From Streptomyces liliifuscus (GTDB taxonomy: Bacteria > Actinomycetota > Actinomycetes > Streptomycetales > Streptomycetaceae): a stretch of 64,000 bases of DNA. Location of the stretch: NCBI RefSeq assembly GCF_016598615.1, contig NZ_CP066831.1, positions 6,200,001-6,264,000 on the forward strand, read 5' to 3'. The position numbers and the translations under genes are program-made. How positions within the stretch are numbered: position 1 is the first letter of the stretch; each line of letters begins with the position of its first letter. Positions 15,452-23,684 of this stretch are shown here, piece after piece. The notes beneath the pieces are model-generated. The model had not been told where the DNA came from. It saw only the letters and a list, made by a program, of their open reading frames with translations, and searched no databases.

Positions 15452-16210
15452 CTAGGCGGGCCTGGTGATGACCGAGAACTCCACTCCGAAGGGGTCCGTG
15501 ATGGTGGCGCTCCGGCCGTACGGGGTGTCCTCGGGGGTGCCGGCGGTGCCGCCCGCGGCGACGGCACGCCCGACGACGGCGTCCGTGTCGGCCACCTCGA
15601 AGGTGGTCGCCCAGACGGACCCGGGGGCGACCGGGAAGCCGAAGATGCCGCCGATCTCGTGGCCGTCCTGGCGGCGCAGGAAGGTGAAGTCGAGGTCCGG
15701 GAGGGTCTCGTTGCGGTCCAGGGTGTAGTCGAACACGGCCGTGTAGAAGGCCCGGGCGGGCTCGGGGTCCGGGGTGACCAGGTCGTTCCGTACGAGCGAG
15801 TCGGGCTCGTTCACGATCTCGCAGCCGACGTGGGCCCGCGCCTCCCAGAGGCCGAAGCGGGCGCCGACCGGGTCCTCGGCGACGGCCGCGCGGCCGTGCT
15901 CGCCGATGTCCGCAGGAGCCGTGAGCACGGATCCGCCCGCGTCGGCGACCCGCTTGGCGGTGCCGTCGCAGTCCGCCGTCGCGAAGTACATGGTCCAGCC
16001 GGGGTTCGTGGTCGCCGGGGCCTGCGCGATGGCCGCGACCGGGCGCCCTCGCAGCAGACAGACCGTGCCGAGGCCGGTCCCCGCGGAGTCCGGCGCGTAC
16101 TCCCACCCGAAGAGCGCGCCGTAGAACTCCGTCGCGCGTTCGGGGTCGGACACCCGCAGGTCGATCCACGTGGGCGTACCGTCCGGCTGGATGGTGGTGA
16201 CGAGGCTCAT
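15452..16210 (-). CDS. VOC (glyoxalase/bleomycin resistance) family protein, two domains
   Basis: 252 residues, two repeats of the vicinal-oxygen-chelate fold. The first is at about 1-120 (PTWIDLRVSDPERATEFYGALFGW), the second at about 135-250 (DPEPARAFYTAVFDYTL). Each ends with the typical DPVGARFGLWE or DPFGVEFSVI strand. Substrate unknown; the tandem arrangement resembles actinobacterial hydroxylase/resistance-type VOC proteins. It is convergent with the upstream membrane gene. Confidence 0.88.
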   Translation of the reverse strand: MSLVTTIQPDGTPTWIDLRVSDPERATEFYGALFGWEYAPDSAGTGLGTVCLLRGRPVAAIAQAPATTNPGWTMYFATADCDGTAKRVADAGGSVLTAPADIGEHGRAAVAEDPVGARFGLWEARAHVGCEIVNEPDSLVRNDLVTPDPEPARAFYTAVFDYTLDRNETLPDLDFTFLRRQDGHEIGGIFGFPVAPGSVWATTFEVADTDAVVGRAVAAGGTAGTPEDTPYGRSATITDPFGVEFSVITRPA

Positions 16211-16307
16211 CGGGGGCTCCTTGGTCGGTCGACGGAGGCGGTGAGCCCGACGATAGGAGCCGTATAGGCCAGATCGTGTCCTACACGGCCGACCGGCCGG
16301 CCAGGAT

Positions 16308-16754
16308 TCACGCCAGCCGTAGATCGATCCACAGCGCGCTCTCGCCCGGCAGGGTGTACCGGTCGAACTCGACGAATCCGTGCCGTTCCGCGAACCGGAG
16401 TCCTTCTGTGTTGGCGGCCAGTACGACTGTCTCGATCCGCCGGGCGCCGAGTTCGCGTGCCTGCGCCAGTGCTCGTACGTAGAGCTGCTCGCCGAGTCCC
16501 TGGTGGCGGTGGGCGGGGAGTACGCGGGCGATCACGGTGGCCGTCGCCGTGTCGTCCGTGGGTGGGCGCACTGTCGTACATCCGACGAGGATGTCGTCGC
16601 GGTAGGCGACCTCCAGGTGGTTCCGGCCGGCGCGTTCCCGTACCTCGTCGAGGTCCATGGCGGCCGGCGGCACGATCACGTTGTGAACGTGCCGCCAGTC
16701 TTCGAGGGGGGACTCGTCGTCGACTCTGACCTGCTCGACACGAAGATCAGTCAT
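16308..16754 (-). CDS. GNAT family N-acetyltransferase
   Basis: 148 residues from the ATG at 16754; a TTG 12 codons earlier is less likely because the dispersed repeat element begins there. The acetyl-CoA motif A reads ARVLPAHRHQGLGEQLYVRA, followed by NTEGLRFAERHGFVEFDRY. Substrate unknown. No strong ribosome site is visible. Confidence 0.85.
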   Translation of the reverse strand: MTDLRVEQVRVDDESPLEDWRHVHNVIVPPAAMDLDEVRERAGRNHLEVAYRDDILVGCTTVRPPTDDTATATVIARVLPAHRHQGLGEQLYVRALAQARELGARRIETVVLAANTEGLRFAERHGFVEFDRYTLPGESALWIDLRLA

Positions 16755-16796
16755 GGCAGCAGGGAATCCCCGCGGGCGGGCGATCGTCAACCGTGT

Positions 16797-17010
16797 TCTC
16801 GCCCCCGCCGCCCCTACCCGTCCCGTCCCTGGGGGCTCCGCCCCAGACCCCGTGGGGCGTGCTTTCGGGTGCGGGTGGGTGGGGGCTGATCGCGCAGTTC
16901 CCCGCGCCCCTAAAGACCTAGGGGCGCGGGGAACTGCGCAGTCTTTTGGGGGTTCGGGGGCGGAGCCCCTGAGTCAGGGACGGGAATGGGTAGGGGCGGC
17001 GGGGGCGAGA
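16797..17010. repeat. Nested inverted-repeat element, full copy A
   Basis: Three nested arms are readable. The outer arms 16797-16830 and 16976-17010 (TCTCGCCCCCGCCGCCCCTA... and its complement) differ by one base insertion. The middle arms are GGGGGCTCCGCCCC (16831-16844) and its complement (16956-16969). The core 20-bp arms at 16892-16911 and 16920-16939 are perfect complements. The element fills the gap between the GNAT gene and the aldo/keto reductase gene (both minus strand), 11 bp after the latter's stop. It has no transposase, so it resembles a dispersed non-coding palindrome family. Confidence 0.85.
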
Positions 17011-17021
17011 AAAGCCCCTCC

Positions 17022-18014
17022 CTACGCCGGCGTCGGCGCCCCCTCAGGGAGCAAGCCGGCCGCCTTCACCGCCGTCCAGAAGTCCCCCGGAACAGGGTGG
17101 TTGAAGAGGGACACGGTTCCTGCCACCTCCGCGGGGGCGCGGGCGCCGATGACCACGTTCGTGATCGCGGGATGGGCGAGCGGGAACCGGACGGCCGCCG
17201 CGAGGGGCGGAACGTCGAAGGTCGTGCAGATCCGCCTCAACGCCCCGATACGCGCGGCCAGGGCAGACGGAACAGACGTGTACCCGTGCGGAGCCCCCGG
17301 CCGCGGATCGGCCAGCAACCCGGACTGATAGACCCCCGCGGCCATGACGGCCACCCCCCGCTCGACACACAGCGGCAGCAACTCGTCGAGCCCGGACTGG
17401 TCGAGCAGGTTGTACCGCCCGGCCAGCAGCACGCAGTCGGGCCCGGGCGCGGCCGCCTCCCTCAGGAAGCGCGCCGCCACGGGCGCGTGGTTGACGCCGA
17501 GGGAGACCGCCCCGACGACACCCTCGGCCCGCAGATCGGCCAGCGCGCGATACGCCTCGCCCACCGCGGCCCCGAAGTCCTCGTCGGGATCATGGACATG
17601 GAGGACGTCGATCCGGTCGAGCCCCAACCGCCCGAGGCTCTCCTCGACCGACCGCAGCACCCCGGCGTACGAGTAGTCGAGCCGCGGCCCGACCCCGGCC
17701 GGCGGGTCCGCCCAGATCGGCTGGGTGTCCGGCCCGCCCGGCTCGATGAGCCGCCCCACCTTGGTGCACAGCACGTACGCGTCCCGGGGGCGTGACGCGA
17801 GGGCCGCGCCCGTACGGGTCTCCGAGCGCCCGTACCCGTACACGGGAGCCGTGTCGAAGAGTCGTACGCCCAACTCCCAGGCGGCATCGATGGTGGCGGC
17901 GGCCTGTTCCTCGGGCACCGGCTCGAACAGGCCGCCCAGGGAAGCGAGTCCCAGCCCGAGTCGGCTGACCTGAAGTCCTGTGCGTCCCAGTGGTACGAGG
18001 TCGTCGGCTCTCAT
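17022..18014 (-). CDS. Aldo/keto reductase (fucose/threo-aldose dehydrogenase type)
   Basis: 330 residues from the ATG at 18014 (GTG at 18020 is an equal alternative), behind GGGGAGAGGG. TIM-barrel catalytic tetrad: Asp and Tyr in RLFDTAPVYGYGRSE, Lys in VLCTKVGRL, His in DVLHVHDPD. The sub-family pattern (insertion of GPRLDYSYAGVLRSVEESL and SLGVNHAPV) is that of D-threo-aldose or L-fucose dehydrogenases. It would oxidise a free sugar with NAD(P). It is a stand-alone gene flanked by the repeat element. Confidence 0.88.
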   Translation of the reverse strand: MRADDLVPLGRTGLQVSRLGLGLASLGGLFEPVPEEQAAATIDAAWELGVRLFDTAPVYGYGRSETRTGAALASRPRDAYVLCTKVGRLIEPGGPDTQPIWADPPAGVGPRLDYSYAGVLRSVEESLGRLGLDRIDVLHVHDPDEDFGAAVGEAYRALADLRAEGVVGAVSLGVNHAPVAARFLREAAAPGPDCVLLAGRYNLLDQSGLDELLPLCVERGVAVMAAGVYQSGLLADPRPGAPHGYTSVPSALAARIGALRRICTTFDVPPLAAAVRFPLAHPAITNVVIGARAPAEVAGTVSLFNHPVPGDFWTAVKAAGLLPEGAPTPA

Positions 18015-18081
18015 CCCCACCCTCTCCCCACGACACGACCCGTCTAACGCGTCACACCTGCCGACATGCCTACCAGCACAC

Positions 18082-18561
18082 CTACTGGGACAGCGCGGTC
18101 ACCACCGCCGGCAGGCGGCCCATGGCATGCGCCACACCGAGTCCGTCCATGTAGTCGCGGACATGCGTGATCAGGCCGTCGTGGACCCGGATCACCAGCA
18201 GGCCGGGGAAGCTGAAGGACCGGCCGGTCGTGGTCACGGTCCCGGTGACGACCTGCTCGACGGTGATCACCTCGGGGTCGGTGCTGTCGTGCACGACGAC
18301 GTCACGGATCTCCCGCGGTCGCGCCGGGCTCGCGCCCCAGGCCGCCCGGTAGCCCGCACGTACCTCCTCGCGCCCCTGGTACCGCTCGGGCATGCCGGGG
18401 AAGAGGAACGGGAACTCGTGGACGGCGTCCACCGCGTAGAGGTCGGCCAGGTCGTCCGCGGAACCGTCGAGCATCGCCTGCTGATAGCGGGCCAGGACCT
18501 CGCGCGGGCTGGGGCGGGGGTCGCCGGGACCGGGGGAGTTCACGGCTGCTGTGTCCGGCAT
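18082..18561 (-). CDS. SnoaL-like / NTF2-fold protein
   Basis: 159 residues, start ATG 18561 after CGGAGACC. The helix-strand order LARYQQAMLDGSADDLADLYAVDAVHEFPFL, then RAGYRAAW and the final DGLITHVRDYMDGLGVAHAM, is that of ketosteroid-isomerase-like/SnoaL folds. Catalytic residues cannot be assigned; many members are small hydrolases or binding proteins. Confidence 0.8.
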   Translation of the reverse strand: MPDTAAVNSPGPGDPRPSPREVLARYQQAMLDGSADDLADLYAVDAVHEFPFLFPGMPERYQGREEVRAGYRAAWGASPARPREIRDVVVHDSTDPEVITVEQVVTGTVTTTGRSFSFPGLLVIRVHDGLITHVRDYMDGLGVAHAMGRLPAVVTALSQ

Positions 18562-18731
18562 GGCATCGGTCTCCGTTCGTTCGGATCTCCAACCAGTTTC
18601 CAACCAGTCTCCAGCCTGTCTCCGACGGTCTCGCCGAGGACGCCGACAGGGCGGCGTACGCCGACGTGGTGTCGGGTGCGCCGCCCTGGGGCGGGACGAG
18701 TTGCGGGAGGTGGCCCGCGCTGTCACGGCGG

Positions 18732-19526
18732 TTACTTCGGGTCGCTGTTGAACTTCGCGGTCGACCAGAAGTAGCCGAGGACCGCGAGACCCAGGCACCA
18801 GGCGATCGCGAGCCAGCCGTTGTGGCCGATCTCGGTGCCGAGCAGCAGCCCGCGCAGGGTCTCGATGGCCGGCGTGAAGGGCTGGTACTCGGCGACCGGC
18901 TGGAACCAGCCCGGCATGGAGCCGACCGGGACGAAGGCGCTGGAGATCAGGGGCAGGAAGATCAGCGGCATCGCGTTGTTGCTGGCGGCTTCGGCGTTCG
19001 GGCTGATCAGGCCCATGCCGACCGCGATCCAGGTGAGCGCCAGGGCGAACAGCACGAGCAGTCCGAACGCCGCCAGCCACTCCATGGCGGTCGCGTCCGT
19101 GGACCGGAAGCCGATGGCCACGGCGACGGCCCCGACGAGGACCACGCTGATGACCGACTGCAGCACGCTGCCGACGACGTGTCCGACGAGCACCGAAGGG
19201 CGGTGGATCGCCATCGTGCGGAAGCGGGCGATGATGCCCTCGGACATGTCGTTGGAGACGGACACCGCGGTGCCGATGGTCGTGCTGCCGATGGTCATCA
19301 GCAGCAGACCCGGGACGAGATACGCGATGTACGCGGACCGGTCCGGACCGCCGCCACCGACTATGCCCGCGCTCATCGTGTCGCCGAAGACGTAGACGAA
19401 GAGCAGCAGCAGCATGATCGGGGTGAGCAGCAGGTTCAGGGTGAGGGACGGGTAGCGCCGGGCGTGCAGGAGGTTGCGGCGCAGCATCGTGGACGAGTCG
19501 CGTACGGCGAGGGCGAGGGAGCTCAT
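18732..19526 (-). CDS. ABC-2 type transporter permease (DrrB-like)
   Basis: 264 residues, ATG overlapping the stop of the ATPase gene (ATGA). Six membrane helices. The ABC-2 signature region YLVPGLLLMTIGSTTIGTAVSVSNDMSEGIIARFRTM and the C-terminal SSAFVPVGSMPGWFQPVAEYQPFTP are typical of daunorubicin-type exporters. With the ATPase it forms an exporter for lipids, drugs or an unknown hydrophobic substrate. Confidence 0.93.
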   Translation of the reverse strand: MSSLALAVRDSSTMLRRNLLHARRYPSLTLNLLLTPIMLLLLFVYVFGDTMSAGIVGGGGPDRSAYIAYLVPGLLLMTIGSTTIGTAVSVSNDMSEGIIARFRTMAIHRPSVLVGHVVGSVLQSVISVVLVGAVAVAIGFRSTDATAMEWLAAFGLLVLFALALTWIAVGMGLISPNAEAASNNAMPLIFLPLISSAFVPVGSMPGWFQPVAEYQPFTPAIETLRGLLLGTEIGHNGWLAIAWCLGLAVLGYFWSTAKFNSDPK

Positions 19527-20485
19527 CGGACGTTCTCCTTGGGCTGGTTGGGGATGCCGGCCGGACCGGTCAGGGCGAAGAACACGTCGTCGAGGTCGGG
19601 GGTGTGCACGGTGAGTTCGTCGGCCTCGATGCCGGCCGTGTCGAGCCAGTCGAGGATGGAGCGCAACTCGCGCTGGCTTCCGTCGCTGGGGATCTGGAGC
19701 GAGAGTGCCTCGTCGTCCCGGCTCGCCTCGTGCAGGGCGAGGGCGGCGGTCTGGTAGGTGTCCGGGTCGTCGAAGCGCAGTCGTACGTGGCCGCCGGGGA
19801 TGAGGCGTTTGAGTTCCTCGGCGGTGCCCTCGGCGGCGATCTTGCCGTCGTTGAGGACGGCGATGCGGTCGGCGAGCTCGTCCGCTTCCTCCAAGTACTG
19901 GGTGGTGAGGAAGACGGTCACTCCGCCGGTGACGAGTTCGCGGATGATCTGCCACATGTTGTGGCGGGAGCGTGGGTCCAGTCCGGTGGTGGGTTCGTCG
20001 AGGAAGATGATTCGGGGGTTGCCGACCAGGGTCATGGCGATGTCCAGGCGGCGTTTCATGCCGCCGGAGTAGGTGGAGGCGGGTTTCTTCGCGGCTTCCA
20101 CCAGGTCGAAGCGTTCCAGGAGTTCGGCGGTGACCTGTCGGCCCTCCTGCTTGGAGAGGTGGTGCAGGTCCGCCATGAGGAGCATGTTCTCCTCGCCGGT
20201 GATCAGGCCGTCGACCGCGGAGAACTGGCCGGTGACACCGATCGCGGCCCGCACCGCCTGGGGGTCGGCGGCCAGGTCGTGGCCGCCGATGCGGATGTCG
20301 CCGGTGCCGGAGTCGGCGGAGACGAGGGTGGAGAGGATCTTCACGGCGGTGGTCTTGCCGGCGCCGTTCGGGCCGAGCAGGGCGAAGACCGTTCCTTCGG
20401 GGACGGCCACGTCGACGCCGTCGAGCACGCTCTTGTCGCCGTAGGACTTGCGCAGCCCGTTCGCCGCGATGGCCAAGCCGGTCAT
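19523..20485 (-). CDS. ABC transporter ATP-binding protein (DrrA-like)
   Basis: 320 residues. Walker A LLGPNGAGKTTAVK, Q-loop at GVTGQFSAVD, signature YSGGMKRRLDIA, Walker B IIFLDEPTTGLD, H-loop region VFLTTQYLEEADELADR (Gln replaces the usual His, as in many DrrA proteins). The C-terminal accessory domain after residue 230 is typical of DrrA. It sits between the DUF4097-type gene and the permease in one operon. Confidence 0.95.
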   Translation of the reverse strand: MTGLAIAANGLRKSYGDKSVLDGVDVAVPEGTVFALLGPNGAGKTTAVKILSTLVSADSGTGDIRIGGHDLAADPQAVRAAIGVTGQFSAVDGLITGEENMLLMADLHHLSKQEGRQVTAELLERFDLVEAAKKPASTYSGGMKRRLDIAMTLVGNPRIIFLDEPTTGLDPRSRHNMWQIIRELVTGGVTVFLTTQYLEEADELADRIAVLNDGKIAAEGTAEELKRLIPGGHVRLRFDDPDTYQTAALALHEASRDDEALSLQIPSDGSQRELRSILDWLDTAGIEADELTVHTPDLDDVFFALTGPAGIPNQPKENVR

Positions 20486-20524
20486 GATGAGTGCTCCTTC
20501 AGAAGCTGCGGACGGTGTGGTCGT

Positions 20525-21199
20525 TCAGAGGCTGCGGGCGGTGATGTCGCCGTAGGAGGTGGTCGCGCGGATGTTCAGGCCGGCGTCGGCGCCGTCGGTG
20601 TTCTTGAGCGCGTTGGTGATCCGGCCGTAGGTGGTGCCGGCGTCCAGGGAGCCGGAGACTCCGCGTGCGGCGCCGACCGAGATGTCGCCGGCCTCGGTGC
20701 GCAGCTCGACCGCGCCGCGCACGGCCTCGGCGATGTGGATGCCGCCCTTCTGGGTGCTGATCTCCGCGTCGCCGCCCAGGCGGCCGACCGCGATGTCACC
20801 GGCGAGGAGGGTGAGGCGGGCACTCGCGGTCTCGTCGAGCTTGACCGAGCCCTGCGCGCCCTCGAAGGCGACGTCACCGAGCCGTCCGACGCCCCGGAAC
20901 TCGCCGGCGGCCGTCTTCGCCTCGATGCGGGAGCCGACGGGGAGCTGGACGGTCACCTCGACGGATCCGGAGTGGCCGAGGATCCGGTTCTTCGCCGGTG
21001 TGGCCTCGATCCGCAGGACACCGTCGTCGCCGTACGCGACCTCGGTCTGCTCCGCCGCCTTCACGTCGCGGCTGTTCGAGGCGTCCGCCGGCAGGACCTC
21101 GACCGTGGTGTCGGCCCGGTCGGCGGCGATGAGCCGGATGCGTCCCGCGGGGATGTCGAGAACGGCGGAGATCGCGGCGGGGGTGTCGAACTTCTGCAT
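20525..21199 (-). CDS. DUF4097-type beta-repeat protein
   Basis: 224 residues, ATG with GGAG 6 nt upstream. No signal peptide or membrane helix. It is built of repeated short strands ending in small loops (GDVAFEGAQGSVKLDET, GDIAVGRLGGDAEISTQKGGIHIAEA, GDISVGAARGVSGSLDAGTTYGRI), a parallel beta-solenoid pattern of the DUF4097 family. As first gene of the exporter operon it may bind the inducing ligand or stress-altered envelope component; this is inference. Confidence 0.85.
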   Translation of the reverse strand: MQKFDTPAAISAVLDIPAGRIRLIAADRADTTVEVLPADASNSRDVKAAEQTEVAYGDDGVLRIEATPAKNRILGHSGSVEVTVQLPVGSRIEAKTAAGEFRGVGRLGDVAFEGAQGSVKLDETASARLTLLAGDIAVGRLGGDAEISTQKGGIHIAEAVRGAVELRTEAGDISVGAARGVSGSLDAGTTYGRITNALKNTDGADAGLNIRATTSYGDITARSL

Positions 21200-21244
21200 G
21201 GTGTTCTCCTCTTGCGCTGCTTGTTTCTGACACAGGAAACGCTA

Positions 21245-21369
21245 CGTTGCGTTCATGAGTCGCGCAATGAGGTTGTTGCACTTGAACTACATAAGTGCAG
21301 CTCAGAGTGTAAATATCGTTGCAACGGTCTGAGATTTAATGCAACGCGAGCGTTATCGCTCGTTGCATT
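21245..21369. promoter_or_regulatory. Divergent operator cluster with CGTTGC/GCAACG half-sites
   Basis: The gap between the exporter operon (-) and the regulator (+) is AT-rich for this genome and full of related motifs. CGTTGC is at 21245. A perfect palindrome CGTTGCAACG is at 21317-21326. AATGCAACG (21338-21346) is paired with CGTTGCATT (21361-21369). TGCACTT (21277-21283) pairs with AAGTGCA (21293-21299). This is the expected shape of an autoregulated divergent promoter bound by the adjacent regulator. Confidence 0.6.
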
Positions 21370-21426
21370 GGGATGCGAGTGAACGCTATGCTGGAGGCGT
21401 TCAGGGAAGCATGGAAGGGGACCGCG

Positions 21427-22164
21427 ATGCCGGGAGGCAGACTCACCCAGCAGGAACGTCAGCAGATCGCGCTGGGTCTGGCCGACGGGCTCGCCTACGC
21501 GGAGATCGCGAGGCGTCTCGACCGTCCGACCTCGACGATCACGCGTGAGGTGATGCGCAACGGCGGCCCCACCGGCTACCGCGCCGACCTGGCCCACCGG
21601 GCCACCGAGCGCCGCGCCCACCGGCGCAGGCAGGCCGAGCCCCGGGGGTCGCAGGCGCCCGAGCAGGCCCATGGGCGCGACGCCGAGGCCGTGCGCGAGT
21701 ACGAGGAGACGCTCACCACCGTTTTCATGCAGTCGGGCACGCCCAAGATGATGGCCCGGGTGATGGCCGCCCTCTGTATCAGCGACTCGGGCAGTCTCAC
21801 GGCGTCCGAACTCGTCCAGCGCCTCCAGGTCAGTCCGGCGTCCATCTCCAAAGCGGTCGCGTTCCTGGAGAGCCAGGGCCTCATCCGCCGGGAACGGGAC
21901 GAACGCCGCCGCGAGCGCTATGTCGTCGACGACGACATCTGGTACCAGTCCATGATGGCCAGCGCCCGCAGTGTCGCCCAGATCGCCGAGACGGCGCGGA
22001 ACGGCGTCGGCGTCCTCGGCCGCGACACCCCGGCCGCCACTCGCCTGGAGAGCATCGCCCGCTTCCTCGACTTCATCTCCGAGAGCACCGCCCGCGCCGC
22101 GGACCAGGCCCGCGAAGTCCTCCACACGAAACCCGAATCGCCCCCGCGCGGCACCGGCGAGTGA
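21427..22164 (+). CDS. MarR-like regulator with N-terminal IS30-type HTH
   Basis: 245 residues from the ATG at 21427 behind GGAAGGGG; the frame is open 18 codons further up. Residues 1-70 carry an HTH_38-like domain as in IS30 transposases: LTQQERQQIALGLADGLAYAEIARRLDRPTSTITREV, followed by YRADLAHRATERRAHRRR. Residues about 95-220 are a MarR/GbsR-type winged helix (SLTASELVQRLQVSPASISKAVAFLESQGLIRRERDERRRERYVV). It probably represses the divergent DrrAB-type operon and itself. The double DNA-binding layout is unusual. Confidence 0.85.
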   Translation: MPGGRLTQQERQQIALGLADGLAYAEIARRLDRPTSTITREVMRNGGPTGYRADLAHRATERRAHRRRQAEPRGSQAPEQAHGRDAEAVREYEETLTTVFMQSGTPKMMARVMAALCISDSGSLTASELVQRLQVSPASISKAVAFLESQGLIRRERDERRRERYVVDDDIWYQSMMASARSVAQIAETARNGVGVLGRDTPAATRLESIARFLDFISESTARAADQAREVLHTKPESPPRGTGE

Positions 22165-22208
22165 CGGGAGGGGGCGATAGGAGTGGGTCGCGGGGGGGCG
22201 AGGTCCTG

Positions 22209-23189
22209 TTACGCGACCCGCAGCAACAGCTTCCCCGTGCTCGTCCGTCCGCCCATCAGCCGGTGGGCCTCGGACGCCTGCTCCAGCGGGAACTCCGCGG
22301 TCACCGGCAGGGACACGACCCCCTCCGCCACGGCCCGGAACGCCTTCTCCGTCAGCTCCCGCAGGGCGCCCGGCGCCGTCTGGGCCAGGGTCAGGATGGA
22401 GAAGCCGGAGACCGACAGGCCGGTCGGGTACAGCTCCGGCTGGCCCACCCGCCACGGCTCGGCCGAGCTCGCGTTGCCGAACGACACCAGGCGGCCGAAG
22501 ACGGCCAGCGAGGCGAGGGACGACCTGAAGGTCTCGCCGCCGACCGGGTCGAGGGCCAGGTCGACGCCCCGGCCGCCCGTCGCCGCACGCACCTCGTCCG
22601 CGAACTCCGCGGAGGAGGCGACGAACACGTCGTCGTAGCCGTGGTCCAGCGCGTGCTTGGCCTTCGCCGCGCCCGACACCACCCCGAACACGCCGGAGGC
22701 TCCGGCCGCCTTCGCCAACTGCCCCACCGCAGTGCCGACTCCGCCCGCCGCGCCCTGCACGAGAACCGTCTCGCCGGGCTGCAGCCTGCCCACCGCGTGC
22801 ACGAGGGCGTACGCGGTCGGCAGGACCGTGGGCAGCGTGGCGGCCGTACGGAGGTCCACGCCGGACGGCAGCGGGAAGACCGTCGTCGCGTCGGCCACCA
22901 CCACGTCCGCGTACGCGCCGCCGTTCGTGAGGGCCGCCACCTCCTGGCCCACCTCGACCCCTGACACGCCCTCGCCGAGCGCCCGGACCCGGCCCGAGAC
23001 CTCGAGGCCGGGGACGTACGGCAGTGACGGCACGCGGTAGCCCTCGCCCCGCGCCTTGAGGTCGGCGAAGTTCACCCCCGTGTACGCCACGTCCACGCTC
23101 ACCTGGCCGGGGCCCGGTTCGGGCACCTCCGTCTCCACCGTCCTGAGGGCCTCGGGACCGCCGTACTCCTGGACCTGAACCGCGCGCAT
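22209..23189 (-). CDS. NADPH:quinone oxidoreductase (zinc-independent MDR family)
   Basis: 326 residues, ATG 23189 with GGGGAG upstream. MRAVQVQEYGGPEAL start, catalytic-domain segment YTGVNFADLKARGEGY, and a Rossmann motif QGAAGGVGTAVGQLAKAAG. The structural-zinc cysteine cluster is absent, as in quinone reductases. It reduces quinones or alpha,beta-unsaturated carbonyls with NADPH in the cytosol. It is divergent from an ArsR-like regulator that probably controls it. Confidence 0.92.
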   Translation of the reverse strand: MRAVQVQEYGGPEALRTVETEVPEPGPGQVSVDVAYTGVNFADLKARGEGYRVPSLPYVPGLEVSGRVRALGEGVSGVEVGQEVAALTNGGAYADVVVADATTVFPLPSGVDLRTAATLPTVLPTAYALVHAVGRLQPGETVLVQGAAGGVGTAVGQLAKAAGASGVFGVVSGAAKAKHALDHGYDDVFVASSAEFADEVRAATGGRGVDLALDPVGGETFRSSLASLAVFGRLVSFGNASSAEPWRVGQPELYPTGLSVSGFSILTLAQTAPGALRELTEKAFRAVAEGVVSLPVTAEFPLEQASEAHRLMGGRTSTGKLLLRVA

Positions 23190-23204
23190 GCCACACTCCC
23201 CGGT

Positions 23205-23260
23205 CGACTGTTCAATGAAAAGCGAACACTTCGGAGTGTATGGTTTTCGTCGAACACTCG
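23205..23260. promoter_or_regulatory. Divergent promoter/operator for oxidoreductase and HTH gene
   Basis: TGTTC (23209-23213) and GAACA (23224-23228) form an inverted repeat. CGAACACT occurs at 23223-23230 and again at 23251-23258. ACACT-TCGG-AGTGT (23226-23239) is a perfect hairpin or palindrome. The set is consistent with two sites for the adjacent winged-helix regulator. Confidence 0.5.
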
Positions 23261-23314
23261 GCAAGGCGGAAGCGACCTGGCTCAACGGGGACCTTGCGCA
23301 ACGGGGAGGCGGAC

Positions 23315-23662
23315 ATGGCGGAACGCGTCGGTCATCGGGCTGCCCCCGAGCACACCCACCCCGACGAGGTCCCGGTCCTGACCGCCCTCGCCGCCCTCTC
23401 CGATCCCGTACGGATCACGCTCGTACGGGAGCTGGCGGGGTCCCCCGTCTGGACGCGCAGCTGCGGAAGCTTCGACGTGCCGGTCGGCAAGGCGGCTCTC
23501 AGTCATCACTTCTCGGTGCTGCGCGGCGCCGGACTCGTCGAGCAGCGCGACGAGGGGGCCAGGCGCGTCAACCGCCTCCGCCGCGAGGAGTTCGACGCCC
23601 GCTTCCCGGGTCTCCTCGCCCTCGTCCTGCGCGACGACCGACCCGCACGTCCTCCTGAGTGA
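23315..23662 (+). CDS. ArsR-type helix-turn-helix transcriptional regulator
   Basis: 115 residues from the ATG at 23315 behind GGGGAGGCG. Winged-helix pattern: LTALAALSDPVRITLVRELAG, then VGKAALSHHFSVLRGAGLVEQRDEGARRVNRLRREEF. Cysteine is present in the helix region (RSCGSFDVP), so thiol or metal sensing is conceivable. Likely represses the divergent quinone oxidoreductase. Confidence 0.88.
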   Translation: MAERVGHRAAPEHTHPDEVPVLTALAALSDPVRITLVRELAGSPVWTRSCGSFDVPVGKAALSHHFSVLRGAGLVEQRDEGARRVNRLRREEFDARFPGLLALVLRDDRPARPPE

Positions 23663-23684
23663 GGGCGGCCCACCCGGTGAGCGG

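Noticed and set aside
16797..17010. Insertion sequence
   Set aside because: Inverted arms are present but there is no transposase frame inside and no target-site duplication could be seen; treated as a dispersed repeat.
19604..21382. 592-codon plus-strand frame over the exporter operon
   Set aside because: Antisense to the ABC genes and the DUF4097-type gene; ends inside the operator region.
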